Source: Parabacteroides timonensis
Lineage (GTDB): Bacteria; Bacteroidota; Bacteroidia; Bacteroidales; Tannerellaceae
DNA: 64,000 bases
Direction: 5' to 3'
NCBI RefSeq assembly: GCF_900128505.1
Contig: NZ_LT669940.1
Coordinates: 612,756-676,755, forward strand
A program made the position numbers and the translations under genes. Below the pieces are notes generated by a model that saw only the letters and a list, made by a program, of their open reading frames with translations, did not search any database and was not told the origin of the DNA. Below are positions 47,901 to 55,025 of the stretch, piece after piece. Position 1 is the first letter of the stretch. The number at the start of each line of letters is the position of its first letter.

Positions 47901-48932
47901 TGTCATGTGCCCGACGAAAGGAAAGCTGAGACAATCTTTCCTTGAGCTGTCGGCCGTATACACGGTAAACAAGTCCATTTCCGGGTTGAAATAGTGTACA
48001 CCTCCGTAATAAGTCCCCAGCCAGATGCTTCCCTGATGGTCTTTATAAACAGGAAATACGGACGAATGAGTCAGGCTGCCGGGCAGGAGGTCGCGGGTAT
48101 AGACCTGGAAACTGTCGTCATGCGGGTTATATTTGTTAAGCCCGGTGAATGTTCCGATCCACAGGTTTCCGAAGTTATCTTCCACGATACCTCTCACCTG
48201 GTTGTCGGAAATATTATCCGGTTTCTGTGCGTCATAGCGGTAACGTTTGAAATGTCCCGAAGGTTCTCTTTTGTAAAGTCCGTTCATACGTGCCGAGATC
48301 CATAGGTTTTCGTGCGAGTCCTCGAATACGGCGTAGATATCTTCATTCGGAATGATACAAGCGGGGAGCGTGTCGCCCTCCTGCATATATAATCCGCTGT
48401 TCGTCCCGATCCAGCACCGTTTCCGGCTGTCGATCGTGATGCAGGTGGCATGCTGATAGGTGTATTCCAGCTTGAAGCGGAATTGCAGCTCCTCTGTTTC
48501 GTTATCCCGGATAAAAATAGAGTCGCCAACGCCAATCCAAAGCTGTCCGTCTCCGAAAGCCACTGCATTGACCCTCGATTTTTTCAGGCAGGAGAACTTC
48601 TGTGAATGAAGATTATATTGCACTAACGAGTTGTCCGAATTGAAATAAATATTCCCCTGGTTGTCACCGGTTATAAAATCAATATGGTTTCCTACCGGAA
48701 AATCTTTCTCATCCTCATTCGCCAGTGTCGGCTTGTATGCGGTCACATGAACACCGTCGAAAACACTTAATCCTTCTTCCGTCCCGAACCACATCCGCCC
48801 CAGCTCATCCTGGTAAATAGACATGACCGATAATTGCGAGAGCCCCTCTTTCGTCCCGATATGTTTGAAGTAGATAGGGAAAGCGTAAGACAGTGTATTC
48901 AGAAAGATGATAAGGAAGATTAGTTTTCTCAT
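44907..48932 (-). CDS. hybrid two-component system sensor-regulator (HTCS) of PUL2
   Basis: The 1341-aa protein joins sensor and regulator in one chain: signal/anchor (1-17), a periplasmic double beta-propeller of two-component-regulator propeller repeats (LWIGTFTGL-like motifs), a Y_Y_Y domain, one membrane segment (about 765-785), HisKA with His825 in SNISHEFRTPL, HATPase (NAFKYS, GIGIG), a receiver domain with Asp1136 in IVSDIMMPE, and a C-terminal AraC helix-turn-helix. HTCS proteins sense oligosaccharides in the periplasm and activate adjacent susCD. The start at 48932 was chosen because a -7-like box TATCTTCG lies at 48954-48961 and the longer version overlaps a divergent gene. Confidence 0.94.
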   Translation of the reverse strand: MRKLIFLIIFLNTLSYAFPIYFKHIGTKEGLSQLSVMSIYQDELGRMWFGTEEGLSVFDGVHVTAYKPTLANEDEKDFPVGNHIDFITGDNQGNIYFNSDNSLVQYNLHSQKFSCLKKSRVNAVAFGDGQLWIGVGDSIFIRDNETEELQFRFKLEYTYQHATCITIDSRKRCWIGTNSGLYMQEGDTLPACIIPNEDIYAVFEDSHENLWISARMNGLYKREPSGHFKRYRYDAQKPDNISDNQVRGIVEDNFGNLWIGTFTGLNKYNPHDDSFQVYTRDLLPGSLTHSSVFPVYKDHQGSIWLGTYYGGVHYFNPEMDLFTVYTADSSRKDCLSFPFVGHMTEDKDNNIWICTEGGGLNLFDRKTKTFSYFMADPNKNSIAHNNLKDIAYSEKHNKLYIGTHTGGLSIFDLSRKRFRNPYFEDPSYAVKAGDRINQMRIWKDKYLVFMTQWGNAMMDLDTEQISPIFSSGKSYGNHCFLIDSQDYIWITTGYTLYRIKMDNEQDQRVFRCGQDGLGKQSISAIYEDKEGRIFFGTQGSGLYKFDEKNNTFKGYTTDNSLILSDYCYDIKESTQGYLILSGDKGISFFDPGQEQFKVVELGTALPVSGINKGCGLLVCKNGEIFVGGIDGLSTFFEQDLFRPAKDYRLHFSDLYINNEIVQPGDRTHILPEALSYTPEINLSHNQNNLIVTFYSNNYINTLKETAYEYMLEGFDDKWIGNNDNSIQYTNLSPGKYTLIVREKQYDPKVEPQTIRMGVVIHSPFYATPLFYLLYVLVGGGLIYGFFRFKQSQLLLRTSLEFERKEKDRIEELNQAKLQFFSNISHEFRTPLTLIISQIELLLQSSSLAPSTYNKLLKIYRNTHNMRTLISELLDFRKLEQGHVKLKVYEQNIIPFLKEIYLSFYEYASGRSVTYNFTTQEESILCWFDPKQMQKVFYNLLSNAFKYSKPGAAIEMVVEENEQAIIIKIIDNGIGIGKEDIDKIFDRFYQAGSNTSGLTQPSTGIGLSLTKSIVELHHGKIQVESTPGYGSIFIVHLPKGRAHFKEDECKFVEPENEGMRNEILPETIIKELPEETSELSLIETGATYTVLLVDDNEELLQILNSLFSPVYNVLLARNGKEGLEKARSERPDIIVSDIMMPEMSGTEMCLKIKNDFDICHIPVILLTALGSAEQSIEGLQRGADDYISKPFNARVLLARCNNLVRNRIILQKKFNEQRDFDTQSLASNPIDQKFMDAVNKIIEENMDNMEFDMNTLAKELGLSRSSLYAKFKALTGMTPNDFVLSCKLKRAATLLITRQDLQIAEISDLLGFGSPRYFTRCFKAQFDTTPAEYKKRQASDNG

Positions 48933-48953
48933 GGCTATTGCACTATTTGAAGG

Positions 48954-48961
48954 CGAAGATA
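48954..48961 (-). promoter_or_regulatory. -7-like box TATCTTCG of the HTCS gene
   Basis: The minus strand reads TATCTTCG 21 bp before the ATG at 48932. It supports the shorter HTCS start. Confidence 0.5.
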
Positions 48962-49007
48962 CTGATAAATTCCGGAAATATTTAGTACAGAAGCTCATAT
49001 AAATAGG

Positions 49008-49015
49008 TATCTTTG
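49008..49015 (+). promoter_or_regulatory. -7 box TATCTTTG of the DUF6078-like gene
   Basis: A consensus -7 box 32 bp before the ATG at 49048, divergent from the HTCS promoter. Confidence 0.6.
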
Positions 49016-49047
49016 TCTTATAAGCAACCAATAAACTTATACGCATT

Positions 49048-49488
49048 ATGAAACCAGATTTCAACTATAATGATTTTCCTGCTTCTTTTGCCAATTGCTT
49101 CCGCGAGCAATGTCCGCATGGTGATAAATGTTTACGCCGCCAGATGGCTCTTCATGTCCCGAAGGAGCGTGGGGGAATATATATTCTTAACCCGGGTTAC
49201 CTCGATGCGCTCGGTGATAAAGAGTGCCCGTTCTTTGTACTGGATGAACCCCAAAAGTTTGCCAAAGGTATCACCTGGCTGTACGATGACCTACCCCTGC
49301 GAAAAGCGGAGGCAATCAAATCGCAGATCATAGCCCACCTGGGACGCAGCACTTATTACCGTTGTAAACAGAAGCGACGCCTGATCAGACCGAAAGAGCA
49401 GGCCTATATCAAAAAACTCTTTCTTGCCCACGATATTTCTACCGAACCCCGGTATGACGAGTATCAGGAGTATTATGATCTTGGATAA
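49048..49488 (+). CDS. small Cys-rich cytoplasmic protein, DUF6078-like
   Basis: The 146-aa protein opens MKPDFNYNDFPASFANCFREQ and has three close cysteines (NCFREQCPHGDKC) plus a later CP, which may bind a metal. The second half is basic and helical (GRSTYYRCKQKRRLIRPKEQ). No signal peptide or membrane segment. It resembles the Bacteroidales DUF6078 family of unknown role; I recognise the pattern but cannot assign function. It is divergent from the HTCS gene and followed by a long non-coding stretch. Confidence 0.75.
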   Translation: MKPDFNYNDFPASFANCFREQCPHGDKCLRRQMALHVPKERGGIYILNPGYLDALGDKECPFFVLDEPQKFAKGITWLYDDLPLRKAEAIKSQIIAHLGRSTYYRCKQKRRLIRPKEQAYIKKLFLAHDISTEPRYDEYQEYYDLG

Positions 49489-49548
49489 GTATTGATTTAC
49501 AGGATGTTATGTGTTTGGCGACATTTCCTTGGGAGATGCCGCCATTCT

Positions 49549-49628
49549 CATATATTATGAAATTCTATTGTCATAATATATGGCATTGTAGTATCACAAT
49601 ATATGATACTGCATTGACATAATATATG
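49549..49628. repeat. 23-bp-period array of the palindromic word CATAATATATG
   Basis: Copies start at 49549 (inverted, CATATATTATG), 49572, 49595 (CACAATATATG) and 49618, exactly 23 bp apart with unrelated spacers. The array lies 60 bp after the DUF6078-like gene. It resembles the 22-bp arrays at 12238 and 27455 in layout but not in sequence. Confidence 0.8.
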
Positions 49629-49765
49629 CTAATAAAATGATGTGGAAGATGAAACAAAAGCGCCTTCGGAAAGTCTTTAGCAAGGGTAAATATAGCCCAT
49701 TTTAGCTCTATTAACAATTGTTTCTGTAAAAACCTTGCTTTTTTTCGTCCAGGCAACTAATAATA

Positions 49766-49787
49766 TAATGTACGCATGCGTACATTA
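49766..49787. repeat. perfect 22-bp palindrome
   Basis: The half-site TAATGTACGCA is followed directly by its reverse complement with no loop. A loop-free palindrome suits binding by a dimeric protein better than an RNA hairpin. It lies 107 bp left of the invertible segment. Confidence 0.8.
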
Positions 49788-49893
49788 ATATATAAGGCAC
49801 TATATTCCTACCTTCCGGGACAGGCGGTCAAAATGACTATGTATCTATTGATTTATAACGCTTAGAGTGAGAAAAGTGACTGACTATAAAAAT

Positions 49894-49913
49894 CGTTCCT
49901 TTTTTCTAGTCAT
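49894..49913 (+). repeat. left inverted repeat of the candidate invertible promoter
   Basis: The 20-bp sequence CGTTCCTTTTTTCTAGTCAT is repeated without mismatch in reverse complement at 50053-50072. Together they enclose 139 bp. Confidence 0.9.
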
Positions 49914-49943
49914 CAAAATTACTACATTCTTTTGAACTGGCAA
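49914..49943 (-). promoter_or_regulatory. promoter inside the invertible segment, facing left (OFF)
   Basis: On the minus strand TTG (49941-49943), 19 bp, then TAATTTTG (49914-49921) match the Bacteroidetes -33/-7 consensus. In the orientation given, transcription would run left, away from the surface-protein gene. If the segment flipped, the same promoter would face that gene about 105 bp upstream of its ATG. No comparable plus-strand promoter was found in this segment. Confidence 0.75.
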
Positions 49944-50052
49944 TAGCTTCCCCAAGATTTTTTCCTTTTCTATATTCTTTCTTATCAACGTAATAGCAAA
50001 TTAAGTACGAAATTCTCTCTTTCCGGTATGAAATCAAAACGTACCGTAAAAA

Positions 50053-50072
50053 ATGACTAGAAAAAAGGAACG
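50053..50072 (-). repeat. right inverted repeat of the candidate invertible promoter
   Basis: Exact reverse complement of 49894-49913. Just to its right, AGCTAGT (50077-50083) and ACTAGCT (50091-50097) form a small hairpin that contains another CTAGTCAT. Confidence 0.9.
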
Positions 50073-50163
50073 TTTTAGCTAGTCATTACTACTAGCTGGC
50101 CTATCGGGAATAGGCTGTGAACAGGTTTTTATAACACTATTATTAATATTAAATTTATTGATT

Positions 50164-53100
50164 ATGAACAAAAAGTTTTCTACGCTTGTAGCCAGCTTGT
50201 TATTTGCATCAGCTTTTTCAGCATTCGCAGGTACAGCAGCTCCAATGTTTACAGCTCCTACAGCTGTAGTTTCTACTCGTGCTACTGTGGCAGCTGTAGA
50301 AACAGACCTTGACGCTCAGGATGGTTGGGATGCAACTGCCGGTGTTGAAGGACAGTTGTTGTCTACATTTGCAAACGACTCTCGTTTGTATCTTATTCAG
50401 GATGCAGCGACAGCAGCTGCTGCCGATAAGTTTTTAACTTATGATGCCGCATTTAAGGGTGATGCATATAGTAATGCAACATCTTTTTATTGGTCTGTAG
50501 CCGTAGACGGTCAGATTAAAAATCAGGATGGAAATGTACTTAGTGTAGGTGGTTTCTCTAATTTCGAAGTTGTTCCTGTAAAGAACAATGGTGCTAAATC
50601 AATCAACGGAACTTTCTTTGCATTGGCTGTAAAAGCTACTGATGGAAAGGTTGCTTATGTAGAATCTGATGGTACAAATCTGTCTCTTTCAGCTAGTTCT
50701 GATGCAGATTATTCTGTTAACATAGCTTCTGCTGCTTTGTTTTCACCGGTAGAAACGGCATTTACTACTGCTGCTAAAGGTGAAGATTTGAATAAGGAAC
50801 TGAAAGATGGCTTTAGCGTAGCTGTTACTTATGGAGATAAAGCTCTTACGGGTGCAGAGTTATTTGCCGGTAAAGTGACTGCGGTGAAGGCTGCTACTAC
50901 TTTTCCCGCTGTTGGAGCAGATCAATCATACGCTTTGAAAAAAGGTGATAAGTACCTTGTTTTTGATGAAACAATGAATAGTACCAATGCTGTTAAGGGT
51001 GGTTTTAAGCTAGTGGATGCAACAGCTGCAGAAAAGCTTATTACTGACGGTAAGACAACTAATCTTACTTTTATAATCAAAGCTGCCGATAATGGAACTA
51101 AAGCAGTAGAAGTAACAGTTGCTGGTGGACAGCGTTTGTATGTTAACGTATCAAACGGAACTAATGTATTGACAGCTCTTGATCCTGCAAACTTAGGTTT
51201 AAATGCTGCTAACTGGGCTGGAACAGCTTTAGGTGCAACAAACACTGTTGACTTCAAGACTTTACTGACTGGTCAGTTTGTTAAGGTTAACTATGTGAAG
51301 ACTGGTCAAGAAGATCAGAATAACGCATACAAAATTAACGGCGTGTTAGGTTTGAGATATGATGTTGCTGGCGCTGCTGTTGAAGATGATTTCGTAAAAG
51401 CTGTAGACTTTGTAGCTGAAGATCCTTCTACAATGTGGGCTCCGAGCATCGTTGGTGGTAACTTGGTTTTGACAAACCGTGAAAATACAGCTATTGCAGT
51501 TACTCTTTCTTCTTTGCGTGTTGTTGAAGGTGGTTATGAAGCTACTATCGTTGGTGGTTCAAGTAATGGTATTGAAGATGGTGACCTGATCACAATCACT
51601 CCTGTTGCTTCTGTTACTAATACTGATGGTTACGCAGTATATGCAGATCAAGTATTGAAAAACTCAACTTTCTACCTGGGTCAGTCTCGTCGCAATGCAG
51701 ACGGTGACGTTCCTGCTTATTGGGCAGAAAATCATGGCACTCACCAGATTGGTGCTACTGTAAATCAGGAAGAAGCTACTCAGTGGAACGTAGAATTGAT
51801 CAAGAAAGTTGCTGCAGATTACAATACACAGATCGACTCTGTATTAGTAGATAGTAAATTGTATACTTATAATGCAACAACAGGTCTTACAACTGAAGCA
51901 AAGAGTACATTGGCAGTTCTTCCGTATGTATTCCAGAACAGAGGAAATCGCGAATATGTAAAGATGAATGATGAAGTTAATCTTGAATATTACATTTGCG
52001 ATAAGGATAATAAGATTACTCCTCGTGGAGCTCAGTTCTTTGCATTGAAGAAGAAACCGGGTAATACATATAACTATGTAACTCTGGCTCTTAATAATAC
52101 ATATACAGACGGTAATGTTGTTCCTGTAGCTGCTATTAACGGTACTAACAAAGTATACCTGAAAAACAGTGCAAACAAAGGTACATGGGAAAATGTAGCA
52201 ACTTATTCAGACGATGCTAACTCTCTGATGGTTGTTGATCCTATCGAAGCTCCGGAATACCGTAAGGTAGTTGCTGCATGGGGTGACACAGTAAGAATTT
52301 ACCGTGAAGAATATCCTACAGAAGTATTGTTCGAAAAAGCAGATGCTAAATCTGTTGTAGACGGCAAAACTTTGAGCTTCCTGAATGTAAATAACAGTGT
52401 AACTGGTGCTAATCCTGCTCTGTTCGTTGATACAGCTTATGTAAACCGTACAGTAAATGGTGTTGCTAACACTTGCTATCAGTATCTGTTGGCTGTAAAC
52501 GTAGATAAAGAAAATTCAGTTTACTGTCCTTACAATCCTGAACATAATACAGATGCTTGGAGAGAAGAACATGGTGGCCCTTGCGCTGACGCAAAAGAAA
52601 ATCCGGCTGTTGTAAAAGGTCGCTTCCTGATCAACCTGATCGACACAGCTTATGCTTACAAACAGGATCACCTGCACAACAACCCATATATCAATATGGT
52701 TGAAGCAGACGAAAACCTGGCTAAGTTGTCATTCGTAGAAGGTATTCATACTAACGATACATTATATATTACTCGCAAGGGTGGTGAAGTTGTTAAATTA
52801 GGTATGACTGATCCTGCATTCAATGTAGCTAAGTTCGCATTCCGTTATGTAGACAACAACGCTGGTTCATTCAAGATCCAGACTCAGTCTAAGAATTATA
52901 ATGCAGCTGATTTAAAAGCATTCAATGAATCTGCTCATAACGAAGGTTACCTGCGTTGGGTAAACGGTACAGTTGTTGTAACAAACAGCTACACTAACGG
53001 TGAAGTATTCAACATGGAAGAAAACTTCAAAGGTAATCCTGTAGCAAACGAAGACGTAACAGTATCTTCAATCAATGTTGTAGCAACAGACGGTGCAGTT

Positions 53101-53265
53101 ATCATCAAGGGTGCTGAAGGCAAGAAAGTTGTAATCAGCAACGTACTTGGCCAGACAGTTGCTAACGCAGTAATTTCTTCTAACGAAGCTAAGATCTCTG
53201 CACCTGCCGGTGTAGTAGTAGTAGCCGTAGAAGGCGAAGCCGCTGTAAAAGCAATCGTAAAATAA
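50164..53265 (+). CDS. large DUF6383-type surface protein, probable S-layer-like glycoprotein
   Basis: The 1033-aa protein has a signal peptide cleaved after AFSAFA (Ala22). A long Ala/Thr/Val/Asn-rich beta-type body follows, then a C-terminal domain (about 955-1033) with KKVVISNVLGQTV and repeated VVVVAVEGEAAVKA strands that resemble a sorting or anchoring domain; this is the DUF6383 pattern of Parabacteroides. Five sites fit the Bacteroidetes O-glycosylation sequon D-S/T-A/L/V (Asp558, 708, 756, 827, 865). Codon choice looks strongly biased, as in highly expressed genes. The start at 50164 was preferred over a TTG at 50158. It lies 91 bp after the invertible segment, so I infer phase-variable expression. 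Confidence 0.85.
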   Translation: MNKKFSTLVASLLFASAFSAFAGTAAPMFTAPTAVVSTRATVAAVETDLDAQDGWDATAGVEGQLLSTFANDSRLYLIQDAATAAAADKFLTYDAAFKGDAYSNATSFYWSVAVDGQIKNQDGNVLSVGGFSNFEVVPVKNNGAKSINGTFFALAVKATDGKVAYVESDGTNLSLSASSDADYSVNIASAALFSPVETAFTTAAKGEDLNKELKDGFSVAVTYGDKALTGAELFAGKVTAVKAATTFPAVGADQSYALKKGDKYLVFDETMNSTNAVKGGFKLVDATAAEKLITDGKTTNLTFIIKAADNGTKAVEVTVAGGQRLYVNVSNGTNVLTALDPANLGLNAANWAGTALGATNTVDFKTLLTGQFVKVNYVKTGQEDQNNAYKINGVLGLRYDVAGAAVEDDFVKAVDFVAEDPSTMWAPSIVGGNLVLTNRENTAIAVTLSSLRVVEGGYEATIVGGSSNGIEDGDLITITPVASVTNTDGYAVYADQVLKNSTFYLGQSRRNADGDVPAYWAENHGTHQIGATVNQEEATQWNVELIKKVAADYNTQIDSVLVDSKLYTYNATTGLTTEAKSTLAVLPYVFQNRGNREYVKMNDEVNLEYYICDKDNKITPRGAQFFALKKKPGNTYNYVTLALNNTYTDGNVVPVAAINGTNKVYLKNSANKGTWENVATYSDDANSLMVVDPIEAPEYRKVVAAWGDTVRIYREEYPTEVLFEKADAKSVVDGKTLSFLNVNNSVTGANPALFVDTAYVNRTVNGVANTCYQYLLAVNVDKENSVYCPYNPEHNTDAWREEHGGPCADAKENPAVVKGRFLINLIDTAYAYKQDHLHNNPYINMVEADENLAKLSFVEGIHTNDTLYITRKGGEVVKLGMTDPAFNVAKFAFRYVDNNAGSFKIQTQSKNYNAADLKAFNESAHNEGYLRWVNGTVVVTNSYTNGEVFNMEENFKGNPVANEDVTVSSINVVATDGAVIIKGAEGKKVVISNVLGQTVANAVISSNEAKISAPAGVVVVAVEGEAAVKAIVK

Positions 53266-53310
53266 GGACTTATTTATAATCAAATAATTCTAAATTGTTT
53301 ACCGCGTGTC

Positions 53311-53338
53311 GTAGGGGCGGTTCGCGAACCGCCCCTAC
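53311..53338. repeat. perfect 28-bp GC-rich palindrome, REP-like
   Basis: The half-site GTAGGGGCGGTTCG is followed by its exact reverse complement. It is much richer in GC than its surroundings and looks like a member of a dispersed palindromic repeat family. Confidence 0.75.
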
Positions 53339-53442
53339 CCCAATTACCCTGCGACAGGCGAATAAGCGGTAGATATTAATACTAAAGTAATGAAATAAAG
53401 TTCTTCTGTTCGATCTCTGTGAAGAGCAACAACAGACAAAAC

Positions 53443-53480
53443 AAAGCCCCGACAGGATTTCCTGCTGGGGCTTTCGTTTT
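53443..53480 (+). terminator. rho-independent terminator after the surface-protein gene
   Basis: AAAGCCCC (53443-53450) pairs with GGGGCTTT (53467-53474), followed by CGTTTT. It probably ends the surface-protein transcript. Confidence 0.8.
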
Positions 53481-53533
53481 AGAAAAGTAATTTTATTATC
53501 TTTACGACACTTATATTCTGAAAAACAATTACT

Positions 53534-54958
53534 ATGGGTGTCTTTGCTAACTTTCCACGCACATTCTGGGTGGCTAATCTGATCGAACTGCTTGAACGCT
53601 GGGCGTGGTACGGTTTCTTTATGCTGTTTGCCAACTATTTAACCGGGTCGTCGGATGCCGGGGGACTGGAATTCTCACAAAGCCAGAAGGGCCTTCTGAT
53701 GGGAGTAGGAACCGGTATCTTATATTTTCTGCCTGTATTGACGGGAGCTATTGCCGACCGCTACGGCTATAAGAAAGTGCTCTATCTGGCATTCCTGATC
53801 TATACATCCGCATTTATCCTCCTTCCGATGTTCACGACCTTTACCGGGGTCTTTATCATGTACCTTTACCTCGCCGTAGGAGCGGCCCTTTTCAAACCGG
53901 TTATTTCGGCTACGATATCGAAGACTACGACGAATGAGACTGCCTCGATCGGCTTCGGGATCTTTTATATGATGGTGAATATCGGAGCCTTTTTCGGGCC
54001 GATGGTCACTCTGTTGTTCAAAGGCTCTTCACATCTTATCTTTTATGTCTCCGCCGGAGTCATCGCCTTGAATTTTATTCTGTTGTTTTTCTATAAGGAG
54101 CCGGGGCGTGAAGACGGGAAAAGAAGTACCGACTCCTTATTGAAGACGTTCGAAGTGATTTTCCGCAATATGGGAAGTATACTTAAGGATGTCAAATTCA
54201 TCCTCTTCCTGTTGATTGTAGCCGGTTTCTGGACGATGTATAACCAGCTCTTCTTCACCCTTCCGGTTTTTATTTCTCAGTGGGTGGATACCAGTGTATT
54301 GTATAACTTCTTTCATGCCTACGTCCCGTTTATCAGTAAACATTACAGTGCAGGGCCGGGCGTGATGGATGCGGAGTTCGTGACGAATATCGATGCACTT
54401 TATATCATCACCTTCCAGGTATTGGTGTCGAGTATCGTGATGAAGATGCAACCGCTACGCTCGATGATGTCGGGCTTTCTGGTTTGTTCGATCGGTATGT
54501 CGTTGACTATCGTGTCGCAGAATGTCTTGTTTACGATGGTTGCTATCCTGATATTTTCGGTGGGAGAGATGGCCGGTTCGCCGAAGATCACGGAATATAT
54601 CGGACGTATTGCCCCTGCGGATAAGAAAGCACTTTATATGGGATACTCTTTCATCCCCGTTTTTCTGGGGAACGTGCTGGCCGGTTTTATCTCCGGTGTC
54701 GTCTATCAGCAGATGTCGGATAAGGTGATGCTTGTTCAGAAATTTGCTGCGGAAAAAGGACTGCAAATACCCGACGGACTTTCCAACAATGCCTACTTCG
54801 AAGAGGTGGCCCGGCAGGTAGATCTGACGCCCCAGGCATTGACAAACCTTCTTTGGGAACTGTATGATCCATCCCGTCTGGGAATGGTCATACTGGCTAT
54901 CGGGGTGGGAACTGCGTTCCTGTTGTTCGTATATGATCGGGTGACCTCCCGTAAATAA
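53534..54958 (+). CDS. MFS transporter of the POT/peptide-like group
   Basis: The 474-aa membrane protein has about 12 hydrophobic helices. Its first helix carries ELLERWAWYGFF, which fits the ExxERFxYYG proton-coupling motif of POT (PTR2) oligopeptide transporters. The loop DRYGYKK is the usual MFS signature after helix 2. Larger loops occur around residues 255-290. Di- or tripeptide uptake with protons is the likely activity, though substrate is not proved. The gene stands alone between a terminator and fbp. Confidence 0.85.
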   Translation: MGVFANFPRTFWVANLIELLERWAWYGFFMLFANYLTGSSDAGGLEFSQSQKGLLMGVGTGILYFLPVLTGAIADRYGYKKVLYLAFLIYTSAFILLPMFTTFTGVFIMYLYLAVGAALFKPVISATISKTTTNETASIGFGIFYMMVNIGAFFGPMVTLLFKGSSHLIFYVSAGVIALNFILLFFYKEPGREDGKRSTDSLLKTFEVIFRNMGSILKDVKFILFLLIVAGFWTMYNQLFFTLPVFISQWVDTSVLYNFFHAYVPFISKHYSAGPGVMDAEFVTNIDALYIITFQVLVSSIVMKMQPLRSMMSGFLVCSIGMSLTIVSQNVLFTMVAILIFSVGEMAGSPKITEYIGRIAPADKKALYMGYSFIPVFLGNVLAGFISGVVYQQMSDKVMLVQKFAAEKGLQIPDGLSNNAYFEEVARQVDLTPQALTNLLWELYDPSRLGMVILAIGVGTAFLLFVYDRVTSRK

Positions 54959-54992
54959 TGCTTTTGAGAAGGGTTGTCTCCCCGTATTTGCT

Positions 54993-55000
54993 TATATTTG
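54993..55000 (+). promoter_or_regulatory. -7 box TATATTTG of fbp
   Basis: A consensus -7 box 25 bp before the ATG at 55026. Confidence 0.55.
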
Positions 55001-55025
55001 CACGGAAAAAGACAGTAAACATTTT

